Below, piece after piece: positions 35,467-44,173 of a stretch of 64,000 nucleotides of DNA. The translations under genes and the position numbers were made by a program. The DNA comes from Mobilibacterium timonense. GTDB taxonomy: Bacteria; Bacillota; Clostridia; Peptostreptococcales; Anaerovoracaceae. The stretch's first letter is position 1. Every line of letters begins with the position of its first letter. The notes under the pieces are model-generated. The model had not been told where the DNA came from. It searched no databases and was given only the letters and a program-made list of their open reading frames with translations. Location of the stretch: the NCBI RefSeq assembly GCF_900155555.1, contig NZ_FUHN01000008.1:318117-382116 (forward strand), in the 5' to 3' direction.

Positions 35467-37238
35467 TCTGCTTCACCTGCCTCCTTGATCAGATCGTTGA
35501 TAGTGGATTCCATTCTTCCTACGATGCTGTCGTAGTTCTCGTCCACCTTATCCTCAGTCAGGTATTTGAAACGTCCGATTTCCTCTCTGATAGGAAGGGC
35601 TGCCAGCTTGCTGAACTCTACTCCGCCTTCAACTCCTCTTACTGACTCCTTGTAGTATCTGAGGATCATGTCGAGCATCTTGAACTGCTTGTTGGTGGAG
35701 GAGTAAGTGTCTATCTCGTGGAAAGCGTTCTGGTGCAGATAGTCCTCACGGATCATCTGGCATGTCTCCAGCTTCAGCCTGTCTGTCTTGGACAGTCCGT
35801 CGACACCTACCAGCTGAACGATCTCGTTGAGTTCAGCCTCCTCCTGGAGCATGTGGAGGGCCTCTGCTCTGTGAACAGGAAACTCCTTGTCAACGTGCTC
35901 TGCAAACCACTTGTCCAGTCTCGAAGAGTAAAGCGAATAGCTCTTCAGCCAGTTGATGGCAGGGAAATGTCTCGCGTGAGCCAGAGAAGCGTCCAGTCCC
36001 CAGAACACCTTTACGATTCTGAGTGTCGCCTGGGATACAGGCTCTGAAATATCTCCTCCTGGAGGGGATACGGCTCCAATGGCGGAAAGCGATCCCTCTC
36101 TCTGATCGGCGCCCAGGCAGATGACCTTTCCTGCTCTCTCGTAGAACTGGGAAAGTCTGGATGCCAGGTATGCAGGGTATCCTTCCTCACCAGGCATCTC
36201 CTCCAGACGGCCGGACATCTCACGGAGGGCCTCTGCCCATCTGGATGTGGAGTCGGCCATGAGGGCTACTGAGTAACCCATGTCTCTGAAGTACTCGGCG
36301 ATAGTGATACCTGTGTATACGGAAGCCTCACGGGCGGCTACCGGCATGTCTGATGTGTTGGCGATGAGCACAGTCCTCTTCATCAGGGACTCGCCTGTCT
36401 TAGGGTCGACCAGCTCAGGGAACTCCATCAGTACCTCGGTCATCTCGTTTCCACGCTCGCCGCAGCCGATGTAGACTACGATGTCAGCCTCGGCCCACTT
36501 AGCCAGCTGGTGCTGAACTACCGTCTTTCCTGATCCGAAAGGTCCAGGTACTGCGGCACAGCCTCCCTTTGCGATAGGGAACATCGTGTCGATCACTCGC
36601 TGACCTGTGATCAGCGGTTCATCAGGCGGAAGCTTCTCCTTGTAAGGTCTCTCTTTTCTTACAGGCCACCTCTGGAGCATCTGGACCTCTACGTCCTCTC
36701 CGTTCTCCTTTGTGATGACCGCCACCGTCTCGGTCACGGTGTAAGATCCGGACTGGATGGACTTGATGGTCCCCTTCAGTCCATAAGGCACCATGATCTT
36801 GTCCACAACGGCGATGGTCTCCTGGACAGTTCCCAGGACGTCTCCGGCGGCCACCTCGTCGCCGACCTTGGCCGTCGCCTCAAAAGGCCACTTTTTCTCT
36901 CTGTTCAGGGCAGGCTCGCTCACACCTCTCGTGATGTTAGTGCCGAACTTGTCCATCAGGGAGACCAGCGGTCTCTGAATACCATCGTAAATGGTCTCGA
37001 TAAGTCCTGGTCCGAGTTCAACAGAAAGCGGAACCCCCGTGGTCACCACCGGATCTCCCGGCATCAGACCTGCAGTTTCCTCGTATACCTGGATAGACGC
37101 ATTGCCCTCACGCATCTCGATGATCTCTCCGGTAAGTCCCAGTTTACCTACCTTGACCACGTCGTACATGTTGGCGCTGCCCATTCCAGAGGCAACTACA
37201 AGAGGTCCGGCTACCTTTACGATTTTACCTTGTTCCAT
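35463..37238 (-). CDS. ntpA: V/A-type ATPase subunit A (catalytic)
   Basis: 591-residue catalytic ATPase subunit. Walker [11 protein letters not shown] lies near residues 232-241. The non-homologous insertion typical of V/A A subunits (about 110-200, [18 protein letters not shown]) is present. [11 protein letters not shown] and [22 protein letters not shown] are further conserved catalytic stretches. The ATG at 37238 lies 15 nt after the subunit F stop. No sign of an intein, which some A subunits carry. Confidence 0.98.
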   Translation of the reverse strand: MEQGKIVKVAGPLVVASGMGSANMYDVVKVGKLGLTGEIIEMREGNASIQVYEETAGLMPGDPVVTTGVPLSVELGPGLIETIYDGIQRPLVSLMDKFGTNITRGVSEPALNREKKWPFEATAKVGDEVAAGDVLGTVQETIAVVDKIMVPYGLKGTIKSIQSGSYTVTETVAVITKENGEDVEVQMLQRWPVRKERPYKEKLPPDEPLITGQRVIDTMFPIAKGGCAAVPGPFGSGKTVVQHQLAKWAEADIVVYIGCGERGNEMTEVLMEFPELVDPKTGESLMKRTVLIANTSDMPVAAREASVYTGITIAEYFRDMGYSVALMADSTSRWAEALREMSGRLEEMPGEEGYPAYLASRLSQFYERAGKVICLGADQREGSLSAIGAVSPPGGDISEPVSQATLRIVKVFWGLDASLAHARHFPAINWLKSYSLYSSRLDKWFAEHVDKEFPVHRAEALHMLQEEAELNEIVQLVGVDGLSKTDRLKLETCQMIREDYLHQNAFHEIDTYSSTNKQFKMLDMILRYYKESVRGVEGGVEFSKLAALPIREEIGRFKYLTEDKVDENYDSIVGRMESTINDLIKEAGEAE

Positions 37239-37253
37239 ATTTCCTTGCCTCCA

Positions 37254-37574
37254 TTATTTATCGCTGAACAGAATGTCGGCTCCTACCGCTTTTTCAACGG
37301 CTCTCTTGACATTGCTGAGACCCATGCCATAGCTGCCGTCTATTCCCGGTACAGGTACGATAGCAGGTATCCGCAGTTCCTCGTATTTCGCGATATCTTT
37401 TCCTAATTCTCTGTAGAACCTCTCTGTTATGTAGATGATTCCGTAATCTTCCTTGACGATCCTGTGCAGTGTCTCTGCGGCTTCTTCTCCAGTTTCACAG
37501 GCAAATGCTTCCATGCCGAAGACCTTGAACCCCAGAACACTATCGGCGTCGCCGATGATCCCGATCTTATTCAT
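37254..37574 (-). CDS. V/A-type ATPase subunit F
   Basis: 106-residue Rossmann-like rotor subunit that binds the D shaft. MNKIGIIGDADSVLGFKVFG is the family start, and the C-terminus is short. The gene overlaps the end of subunit C by 8 nt, implying coupled translation. Called NtpG in the Enterococcus hirae naming scheme and AtpF in others, so no symbol is given. Confidence 0.95.
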   Translation of the reverse strand: MNKIGIIGDADSVLGFKVFGMEAFACETGEEAAETLHRIVKEDYGIIYITERFYRELGKDIAKYEELRIPAIVPVPGIDGSYGMGLSNVKRAVEKAVGADILFSDK

Positions 37575-38562
37575 AAGTCTCTCTCATCCTTTCTCTGATG
37601 ACCTCCGGGTCCATGCCCGCCAGCTTTCCGGTCATCAGTATCCTGATGCACTTGATCTCCATCTGCCTTGCTATGAGAAATGCCACCAGGGGCTCCAGAC
37701 CGAAGGTTATCCCCTTCGCCTCCTTCACCTGCTCCATGAGAACATCATCACAGAGCTTCTCCAGGAGGGTGAAGCTTCCCTTGGTGTCGATCTCCTCTCC
37801 GCCTTCGCTTACAGCCCTGTAGATGTCGTAGGCCTCGAAGCGAGGTGCGGACTGTTTGTAGTCCTCTTCATACGCTCCGATGAAGGTCTGCAGATCCACG
37901 TTTCCTCCGGGAACGAAGACGTTCTCGTAATATGACCACGGGTGTCCGATCTTCTTTACTCTGGCAAAGGTCTTCAGATTCGTGGTATCTATGAGCAGCC
38001 TCACGTATTTCTGAACATAGTCGTTTCCGGACTCGTCCGCGATGCGGCAGATGTCCATGAAGCTGTACTTGTCACAGATAAAGTCGATGATCTGCGGGTC
38101 CTTCGTCCTGGCGTGGGTCTCCGATGCCTCGTCCAGAGCCATGCCCATGTACTCCGTGAGGTCCATCTTGTCTCTCTCGGTCACCGCCCTGACCATGTCC
38201 TCAGGCGCGATGGTGCCGTTGCTCAGCAGGATGTCGTTCCTGTTGATACCGAGTGACTCCGCCTTCAGGAGCACCTTGATGTTGTGGTAATCGGAAGGGT
38301 AGGAGAAAATGTTGAATACTGGATCCTCCTTGCTCAGCGTCTTCACGTTCCGGAAGATCTCCGCTTCGGCGTCCTTGAGGACCTGAGCGTAGTTCCCTGG
38401 TGTAAGAGGATTGCTCTCAGTACCGTAACCAGCGTCCTGCAGGACCTTGCATATATCGTCGATATTTTTGGATTCTGTCATCGCCCGCAGCTTCTCGCCG
38501 TTGAGCAGTTTGCATTCTTCTGCCCTGATGCACGCTGTGGCGTATATGAAATCAGCTCCCAT
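37567..38562 (-). CDS. ntpC: V/A-type ATPase subunit C (rotor funnel)
   Basis: 331 residues. The all-helical funnel subunit links the central stalk to the K ring; three repeated helical bundles are typical. The family is recognised from FIYATACIRAEECKLL at the N-terminus and YENVFVPGGNVD in the middle. The ATG at 38562 is chosen because AGGAGG lies 8 nt upstream; a TTG one codon earlier is possible. It overlaps subunit F and follows subunit E by 36 nt. Confidence 0.95.
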   Translation of the reverse strand: MGADFIYATACIRAEECKLLNGEKLRAMTESKNIDDICKVLQDAGYGTESNPLTPGNYAQVLKDAEAEIFRNVKTLSKEDPVFNIFSYPSDYHNIKVLLKAESLGINRNDILLSNGTIAPEDMVRAVTERDKMDLTEYMGMALDEASETHARTKDPQIIDFICDKYSFMDICRIADESGNDYVQKYVRLLIDTTNLKTFARVKKIGHPWSYYENVFVPGGNVDLQTFIGAYEEDYKQSAPRFEAYDIYRAVSEGGEEIDTKGSFTLLEKLCDDVLMEQVKEAKGITFGLEPLVAFLIARQMEIKCIRILMTGKLAGMDPEVIRERMRETYE

Positions 38563-38597
38563 CAATTCGACCTCCTTTCCGGTTCAATACTGTAGAA

Positions 38598-39173
38598 CTA
38601 TGCCTCCTCAAAAAGAAGCTTAGCGATCTCTGATGTTGCCTCGGCTTTCACGTTGTCCAGCAGTTTCTCAAGGGATGCGTTGTATGAGATGTTTCCTCTC
38701 CTGAGGATGAACCCTCCCTTGATATCCGCTGACTCGTCTGCCAGTACAAGGCCGGTGCCGGCGAATCCGCTGCTGAGGACCGAGGCCATTCTGTCTCTGT
38801 CCTTCTCGTTTACCAGGATCTCGCCGCCTCCGTCTCTGAACTCCTCCAGGAGTCCTGAGACGAACTTCTGATACTCATTGTCGTCCAGCGCCTGAAGCTT
38901 CTCTACAGCCTTCTCGAAGCTCTCCTCGATGACCTCCTGCTTGGCGGCCAGCTTCATTTTCCTGGACTCCAGGTCTGCCACGGAAGCTCTTCTGTCCTTG
39001 AGCACCTGACAGTCCCTTTCGGCATCTTTCTTCCTGTTTGCCTTGATCTCTTCAGCCTTACGGCGAGCATCGTCGAGAGTCGTCTGCTTCGCGGCCTCTG
39101 CACGGGCCTTCTGATCAGCGCCGTAGGCCTCTGCCTCACGGGTGATCCTTTCAGTTATTGACTCTATACTCAT
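38598..39173 (-). CDS. ntpE: V/A-type ATPase subunit E (peripheral stalk)
   Basis: 191 residues. The N-terminal half is a long right-handed coiled coil (ITREAEAYGADQKARAEAAK, rich in Ala/Lys/Glu), the C-terminal half the globular domain that binds the top of subunit B (GGFILRRGNISYNASLEKLL). It pairs with the H-type stalk subunit at 41665-41991. It lies 46 nt after subunit K. Confidence 0.95.
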   Translation of the reverse strand: MSIESITERITREAEAYGADQKARAEAAKQTTLDDARRKAEEIKANRKKDAERDCQVLKDRRASVADLESRKMKLAAKQEVIEESFEKAVEKLQALDDNEYQKFVSGLLEEFRDGGGEILVNEKDRDRMASVLSSGFAGTGLVLADESADIKGGFILRRGNISYNASLEKLLDNVKAEATSEIAKLLFEEA

Positions 39174-39219
39174 ACTGCCTGTTCCTTTCTTTTGTAAAAG
39201 AAGTACCTGTTCTGTTGAT

Positions 39220-39693
39220 TTAGCCTACAGAGATACCACTGTACATCAGGAAGGAAACGATGAATGCCAGGATGGCGTAGGTCTCTACCATTACAGCGTA
39301 GATGATGGCCTGACCGAGCTTGCCGTCCTTCTTGGATACAAGCATGATGCCGGCGGCTGCAGCCTTGCCCTGGGAAATAGCGGAAAGGATGCCGATGATG
39401 CCGATAGGGATTCCTGCTACCAGGAGAGCCAGTCCCTGCTCTGTGGAAACGCTTGCAAGGTTTCCGCCGAGAACGCCGACCTTAGTCATGATCATGATGG
39501 CGATAACCAGTCCGTAAATTCCCTGTGTGCCAGGCAGAGCCTGAAGTACCAGCGTGGATCCGAAGCTTGCCTTGTCTCCGGACATTACTCCGTCAGCAGC
39601 CTCACCTGCAAGGCCTACACCAATAGCGCTTCCGATACCAGCGCATGCTGCGATAGCAGCTCCCAGAATTGCTAAAACGATTCCTGTACTCAT
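39220..39693 (-). CDS. ntpK: V/A-type ATPase subunit K (membrane rotor ring)
   Basis: 157 residues with four membrane helices in two hairpins, a duplicated c-ring proteolipid as in Enterococcus NtpK. The ion site can be read: LPGTQG with T56 and Q57, Q108 in AISQGKAAA and carboxylate E137 in VMVETYA. These match the Na+ ligands of the E. hirae ring. Only the second hairpin carries the carboxylate, as usual for pumps of this class. It follows subunit I by 2 nt. Strongly expressed genes of this type often have optimal codons, as here. Confidence 0.95.
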   Translation of the reverse strand: MSTGIVLAILGAAIAACAGIGSAIGVGLAGEAADGVMSGDKASFGSTLVLQALPGTQGIYGLVIAIMIMTKVGVLGGNLASVSTEQGLALLVAGIPIGIIGILSAISQGKAAAAGIMLVSKKDGKLGQAIIYAVMVETYAILAFIVSFLMYSGISVG

Positions 39694-39695
39694 TT

Positions 39696-41678
39696 TTATT
39701 TGCCCTCCTCAACTATGTTGACAAATTTAGTATCTTTCTTAAACGGCTCGAATTCTCTGCCGCCGCCTTCATAGAATTTTCCGAAGAACTCAACGAACTG
39801 AAGTCTGCAGGAATGCACGAATGCGCCCAGTGCGTTGATGGCGAAGTTCAGAGTGTGTCCGAACAGCTCTATCAGTATGAACATCACGATGCCGGCGAAG
39901 CCCTTTCCTCCCATGGTCGCCAGGAAGTTGATGACCGTGGCGATGGAAGATGATGCCAGGCCCAGGCCGAGCAGTCTTGAATAGGACAGGATATCCGACA
40001 GGTTGCCGGTGACTCCGCTGTAGATGTTCCAGAGTCCCAGGCCCTTGCCCGCACCCTTCTCGATGAATATCGGCAGGACGATCGCCAGCACGAATCCGAC
40101 GATGGACATCCACTTTCCAATTGCGGAGGCGTTCTCTCCAACTCTTCCGCCGAAGATCCAGAGGATGATACCGATCACTATCAGGTACCAGATGAACACA
40201 TCGTTTATAGCCTCCAGTATCTTTCCGTCCTTGATCTCCTCATACGCCTTGATGCCCATTCCCACGAACAGGTGGATGACACCCAGGCCGCAGGAGAAGG
40301 CCAGGAAGAACATGGCTTTCTGAGCCGGATCCAGCCACAGCGGGCTGAAGTTTATCCTGTGGCTTCCGAAGGTCTCCGTCACCGCTCCGATGAGGTCCCC
40401 GAAGAAGCTTCCGAAGAGGAATCCCCAGATAACGCTGGAGATGCCGCTGTAGAACAGGACCTTCATGAGCTGGAGAACAGCTCCCTCCTTCATGCCACTC
40501 CTCTTGATGACCAGTCCTGTGGCCACCATGAGTATAAGACCGTATCCCACATCTCCGAACATGATGCCGAAGAACAGGATGTAGAAGAATGTGAAAATCG
40601 GTGTCGGATCCACTTCCCTCGCGTTTGGAAGAGAGTACATCCTGGTGATGAACTCTGCCGGCTCGAAAAAGCTCTTGTTGCTGAGCTGAGTCGGTATGTC
40701 ATCATCCTCAGCCGGTTCCTCGAACTGGAACCAGCAGGTGTACTTCTCCAGAAGCTGTGAAACGGCCGTGTTCGCCGCCACAGGCACCCAACCGTCAAAG
40801 GTGAAGGTGGATTCTGTCTTTACGAGCTTGCTGCGTATGCGGGCCTCATCTCTCCTGATCCCGTTGATGTCATGGTAGAAATGAAGATCCTCCAGCCACG
40901 ATGCTCTATCCTTGATATCGGCTGTCAGCTTGTCTCTCCTGGCGGCCAGGTCCGCGACCTCGGCCTCCAGCCTCTCGATGTTCTGACTTACCGTACCGGT
41001 GAGCTCACCCAGCTGTGCCAGGGTGAAGCCGCAGCCCTTCACGACATCAAAGACCTTTTCCTGGTCCTCCGTGAAGTACCAGAGACTCAGATAACACTGA
41101 TCCTTGTCCCTGTTCAGCTCTGTGAGCACACAAGGCAGGCCTTCTGCCTCCAGAGCTTCCGAAGCCGCGTTTACATCTGCTGTCGGCGGGCACACTCCCA
41201 GTCTCAGCTGAATGCGATCCGTATGGGTCTCTTCGAGAGGAAGCTCGTAGCTCGTCCAGGGTCTCAGGGAGGCGATCAGATTGTTGTCCGTGTTCTCCTG
41301 AGAAAAGGCTTCGTTCAGCTGGTCGTTGAGACTTATCAGCTCGTCGACCTCCTGCCGGAACTTTTCACCCTGCGATGCGAGCTTGAGGCTGTCCTCCGCA
41401 GAGATGGTCTTCTTGACGTTGAAAAGCGGTTTCTTCACCTCGCCGTATCTTGCGAGGACGTCCAGGGCTGCCTCTGTGCGTGAGACCTCCTTGTCGTACT
41501 GCGCCGCTGTCGTCTCGTCCCCGTCCCGGACTACCAGCTTCCGCCACTCCTCGTCCTGGAGCTTGTCCGTGGAGCTGGAGATCTCGACGACGCCAAGATC
41601 CATCAGATCCTTCAGCAGAGATTTCTTCTCCTCATTCATACCGATGACAGATAGTTTGTTCATCTTAACTATTGCCAT
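39696..41678 (-). CDS. ntpI: V/A-type ATPase subunit I (a subunit, stator)
   Basis: 660 residues. The N-terminal soluble half anchors the peripheral stalks (coiled coil, MNKLSVIGMNEEKKSLLKDL); the C-terminal half (from about 355, IFTFFYILFFGIMFGDVGYG) has about eight membrane helices forming the ion half-channels. The conserved helix-7 arginine is expected near SRLLGLGLASSSIATVIN. It overlaps the upstream stalk gene by 14 nt. GGTAGTGGG precedes the ATG. Confidence 0.95.
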   Translation of the reverse strand: MAIVKMNKLSVIGMNEEKKSLLKDLMDLGVVEISSSTDKLQDEEWRKLVVRDGDETTAAQYDKEVSRTEAALDVLARYGEVKKPLFNVKKTISAEDSLKLASQGEKFRQEVDELISLNDQLNEAFSQENTDNNLIASLRPWTSYELPLEETHTDRIQLRLGVCPPTADVNAASEALEAEGLPCVLTELNRDKDQCYLSLWYFTEDQEKVFDVVKGCGFTLAQLGELTGTVSQNIERLEAEVADLAARRDKLTADIKDRASWLEDLHFYHDINGIRRDEARIRSKLVKTESTFTFDGWVPVAANTAVSQLLEKYTCWFQFEEPAEDDDIPTQLSNKSFFEPAEFITRMYSLPNAREVDPTPIFTFFYILFFGIMFGDVGYGLILMVATGLVIKRSGMKEGAVLQLMKVLFYSGISSVIWGFLFGSFFGDLIGAVTETFGSHRINFSPLWLDPAQKAMFFLAFSCGLGVIHLFVGMGIKAYEEIKDGKILEAINDVFIWYLIVIGIILWIFGGRVGENASAIGKWMSIVGFVLAIVLPIFIEKGAGKGLGLWNIYSGVTGNLSDILSYSRLLGLGLASSSIATVINFLATMGGKGFAGIVMFILIELFGHTLNFAINALGAFVHSCRLQFVEFFGKFYEGGGREFEPFKKDTKFVNIVEEGK

Positions 41679-41991
41679 AAGTACCCACTACCTTTCCGAC
41701 TATCAGATCGGCTGCTTCTTCCAGACGTTTCCCCGCAGCCTTCCTGATCTCAGCACAAGCATCCTTCTCGCTGCTGATCCGGCTTTCATAGATCTCATCC
41801 GCCTGAGATCCCGCCTGATCCATCGCCGCTTTGTAATCCTCGTCGGCCTGCCGTCTGGCTTCCTCGAGTATGTCTCTGCTTTCCTTCTTGGCAGATTCAG
41901 CGATGGCCCCGGCTTCATCTTCGGCAGACTTCCGTATTGCCGCAGCCGAGTCTTCAGCCTGTCTGATCTTTTCAATACCTGCTATCGACAT
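41665..41991 (-). CDS. V/A-type ATPase peripheral stalk subunit H/G
   Basis: 108-residue coiled-coil subunit pairing with subunit E in the peripheral stalk. Nearly the whole length is Ala/Glu/Lys-rich helix (AEDSAAAIRKSAEDEAGAIA). The start MSIAGIEK at 41991 follows AGGAAGA; an extended version to 42015 is less likely. First gene of the operon, about 45 nt from its promoter. Equivalent to AhaH or NtpF; names differ, so no symbol is given. Confidence 0.88.
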   Translation of the reverse strand: MSIAGIEKIRQAEDSAAAIRKSAEDEAGAIAESAKKESRDILEEARRQADEDYKAAMDQAGSQADEIYESRISSEKDACAEIRKAAGKRLEEAADLIVGKVVGTYGNS

Positions 41992-42034
41992 AAGCTTCTT
42001 CCTTTCTGCGCACAAGTAAAAACTTAGTTATTTT

Positions 42035-42080
42035 GTGCACGATTTACGTGGATTATACCGCATCGTGCACTGCCTTTCAA
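42035..42080 (-). promoter_or_regulatory. V/A-ATPase promoter with inverted-repeat operator
   Basis: TTGAAA (42075-42080), 17-bp spacer, TATAAT (42052-42057): near-perfect sigma-A promoter. GTGCACGAT (42035-42043) and ATCGTGCAC (42062-42070) are perfect 9-bp inverted repeats, one in the spacer and one at the start site, so a bound repressor would cover the -10 box. Confidence 0.85.
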
Positions 42081-42088
42081 ACAAAGCT

Positions 42089-42117
42089 AATAAAAAACGA
42101 CCCCGCAGGATCGTTAA
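42089..42117 (-). terminator. Terminator of the small membrane protein gene
   Basis: Minus strand: AACGATCC pairs with GGGTCGTT around a short loop and runs into TTTTTTATT. It separates the small membrane gene from the ATPase promoter. Confidence 0.8.
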
Positions 42118-42162
42118 AGCGATATCGCGCATACGTACATATTTGTTTGTATACCTTTACAA

Positions 42163-42360
42163 TCAGTTGAGAAGATACATGCCCGCGGTAGCGAACGAGA
42201 AGATGACCATCAGTGCGATCATGAGGATAGCCATGAACCTCGCACCCTTACGTGTGCCTGTACCTTCAGATCCTCTCTTCTCATTTCTTGTGGACTTCTG
42301 AGAAAATGCGGTGTCCCCGCCCTTTTTATTCGATTTTGCTCTGGAGTTTTTTTCTGACAT
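42163..42360 (-). CDS. Small single-pass membrane protein, unknown function
   Basis: 65 residues, unrecognised. The first 40 are polar and very basic (KSNKKGGDTAFSQKSTRNEK, then RKGARF), followed by one C-terminal membrane helix (MAILMIALMVIFSFATAGMYLL). The layout suits a tail-anchored or type II membrane peptide. ATG at 42360 with GGAGGAGG about 11 nt upstream; a longer frame to 42411 has no ribosome binding site. Own terminator. Confidence 0.6.
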   Translation of the reverse strand: MSEKNSRAKSNKKGGDTAFSQKSTRNEKRGSEGTGTRKGARFMAILMIALMVIFSFATAGMYLLN

Positions 42361-42423
42361 TTCTTTCTTTTCCTCCTCCGTTACACGCGTTTCCTGATAT
42401 CCTGCGGTCATCTGTCAAATCAC

Positions 42424-42472
42424 AGGACCGGGCCCTTGTTCAAATAGGAAAACATCAGGCCCGGTCACTGTC
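42424..42472. other. Inverted repeat between DUF975 and small membrane genes
   Basis: ACCGGGCC and GGCCCGGT form a perfect stem around a loop of about 27 nt. The T-run expected of a terminator is lacking. It could end DUF975 transcription weakly or structure the leader of the small membrane gene. The gap 42473-42560 is AT-rich without a clear feature. Confidence 0.5.
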
Positions 42473-42560
42473 GTTAATAAATTATCGGTTTTTGTATTCT
42501 GGTTTTTTTATATACTTTCACAAAAGCACTTGCGTGAATTGTACTTTTTCTATCAGTGTC

Positions 42561-43514
42561 CTAGATGTCGAAATCACGATCATCCTGTGATTTTTCCTCT
42601 CCTGCGGCCTTTGCTTCGGAGACGTCGCCATCTGCCGACTGCTGCGGCTCCTGCTTTTCCGCCTCTCCCGAGCTTTCAGTATACTCGGAGAACACCTCCG
42701 TCTCAACATCCGTCACATTTTCTTTTGCATCGTCGCCATCCGGCATATCGAAGCCCTGATCTGCTGAAGGGGCTGTGGAAGGAGTGAACGGTGCGGCCCC
42801 GGTGGATCCGCCATATGCATCGCCATTTCCACCGCCGGCATACGCGCCGTAGTTATCCTTGCTGTCCCAGCTGCTGAAGTCCTCTCCGCCGCCGATCCTC
42901 TGGGCGAGCACCCTGTACACCTCGGCCTCTGTCTGGACCATGTAAGGAGTTACGAAGAAGATGTTGAGTATTCCGAACGTCAGGCCTCCCAGGAGGACCC
43001 AGCCGATCCAGGACAGGTCCAGGACGAACAGGTTCCATTTCTCTCCGTCGGTCATCCTCGTGGAGAGCTCCTTCGCCTCGTTCCAGGAAATGTCAGGATT
43101 CTCCGCCACCAGGTAAGGCACGAACTTGTACTGGTACGCCTTTATTATCCCCGGCACGACCAGGAGGAGCGTCCACAGGAATATGAAGAGCACCATCTGG
43201 AACATCACTATGATAACGTTGCTCAGGTTTTCCCTGTAGGCGCAGAACAGATCTCCGAGGTCCGCCTTACCCTCGTCGTTATTGAGCACGAACCTGCTGA
43301 GCCCCACCTGCACCGGCAGTGTGATGAATATCAGCACCGCGATGCTTATCAGCGCCGGTATGGCCGAAAAATATTCGGCGTTCCTGAAAACGAAGTCGAA
43401 TCCGGACCCGATGGCACCCAGTACCGTGGCCAGGAAGCATGCCAGGATCGTTCCTCCTCTGTTCGTATAAAATACCGATTTACCTCTGGACTTTACCATT
43501 TCGCGAGTCCACAT
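42561..43514 (-). CDS. DUF975 family membrane protein
   Basis: 317 residues. The first 205 are the DUF975 domain with about five or six membrane helices (IPALISIAVLIFITLPVQVG, MFQMVLFIFLWTLLLVVPG) and conserved segments AYQYKFVPYLVAENPDISWNEA (as two parts, AYQYKFVPYL and ENPDISWNEA) and STRMTDGEKW. A 100-residue acidic, Gly/Ser/Glu-rich tail follows and is probably disordered. Function of the family is unknown. AGAGGGG precedes the ATG. It may be read through from rlmH, 81 nt upstream. Confidence 0.85.
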   Translation of the reverse strand: MWTREMVKSRGKSVFYTNRGGTILACFLATVLGAIGSGFDFVFRNAEYFSAIPALISIAVLIFITLPVQVGLSRFVLNNDEGKADLGDLFCAYRENLSNVIIVMFQMVLFIFLWTLLLVVPGIIKAYQYKFVPYLVAENPDISWNEAKELSTRMTDGEKWNLFVLDLSWIGWVLLGGLTFGILNIFFVTPYMVQTEAEVYRVLAQRIGGGEDFSSWDSKDNYGAYAGGGNGDAYGGSTGAAPFTPSTAPSADQGFDMPDGDDAKENVTDVETEVFSEYTESSGEAEKQEPQQSADGDVSEAKAAGEEKSQDDRDFDI

Positions 43515-43595
43515 AACAGTTCCCCTCTTTCTATAACCGTCCCGGAACGGAGCCCGGGCACCTCGAATGTTGAATCAACTTTTTTACAGCAGAAC

Positions 43596-44075
43596 TCACT
43601 TGTGATACGCTTCCCCGGCATCTATCTTGAAACTGCGGTAAAGCTGCTCCAGGAGGATCACTCTCATCATCTGATGAGGGAACGTCATCGGAGAAAAGGA
43701 CAAGCCAAGATCTGCCCGCTTCTTCACTTCCGGAGAAAGCCCCAGGCTGCCCCCGATGATCAGGTCCACGGCCTGAGGGCTGGAGTCCAGGATCCCGCGG
43801 AGCTTCCTGGAGAGCCTTACGGAATCCATCATCTCGCCCTCCACCTCCAGAGCGATCACGTAGTCTCTCTGGCCGATGTGGCTGAGGATGGACTCCCCTT
43901 CCTTCTTCATGACCTCCGCCTCGTCGGCGGGACTGCTGTTCTTCGGAAGGGGAGCTTCCTTGAGCTCCAGAATGTTGAGCCGACAGAAGCGGCTGATCCG
44001 CCTGGAGTACTCCTCCACGGCCTCCCGCCAGTACCGTTCCTTCAATTTTCCAATGCATATCAGGTTTATGTTCAT
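43596..44075 (-). CDS. rlmH: 23S rRNA (pseudouridine1915-N3)-methyltransferase
   Basis: SPOUT-class methyltransferase, 159 residues, modifying helix 69 of 23S rRNA. MNINLICIGKLKERYW at the start and the knot region LIIGGSLGLSPEV, then FPHQMMRVILLEQLYRSFKI, are diagnostic. Full length. The ribosome binding site is weak (TTGGAA). A promoter-like pair (TTGCTT 44110-44115, TATTAT 44088-44093) would leave almost no leader, so transcription from the upstream operon is as likely. Confidence 0.95.
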   Translation of the reverse strand: MNINLICIGKLKERYWREAVEEYSRRISRFCRLNILELKEAPLPKNSSPADEAEVMKKEGESILSHIGQRDYVIALEVEGEMMDSVRLSRKLRGILDSSPQAVDLIIGGSLGLSPEVKKRADLGLSFSPMTFPHQMMRVILLEQLYRSFKIDAGEAYHK

Positions 44076-44173
44076 CTGTGTATTCCAATAATAAAGAATG
44101 AATGCAAAAAAGCAACCGAATATTCTTAAGTATTATCTTAATTTTTTGTAACATCGGGGCCGCAGGCCGCCTT

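Noticed and set aside
33271-35535. Open plus-strand frame of 754 codons opposite V/A-ATPase subunits D and B
   Set aside because: It is the mirror of strongly conserved ATPase genes, a common effect in moderately GC-rich coding DNA. No start site, ribosome binding site or family match.
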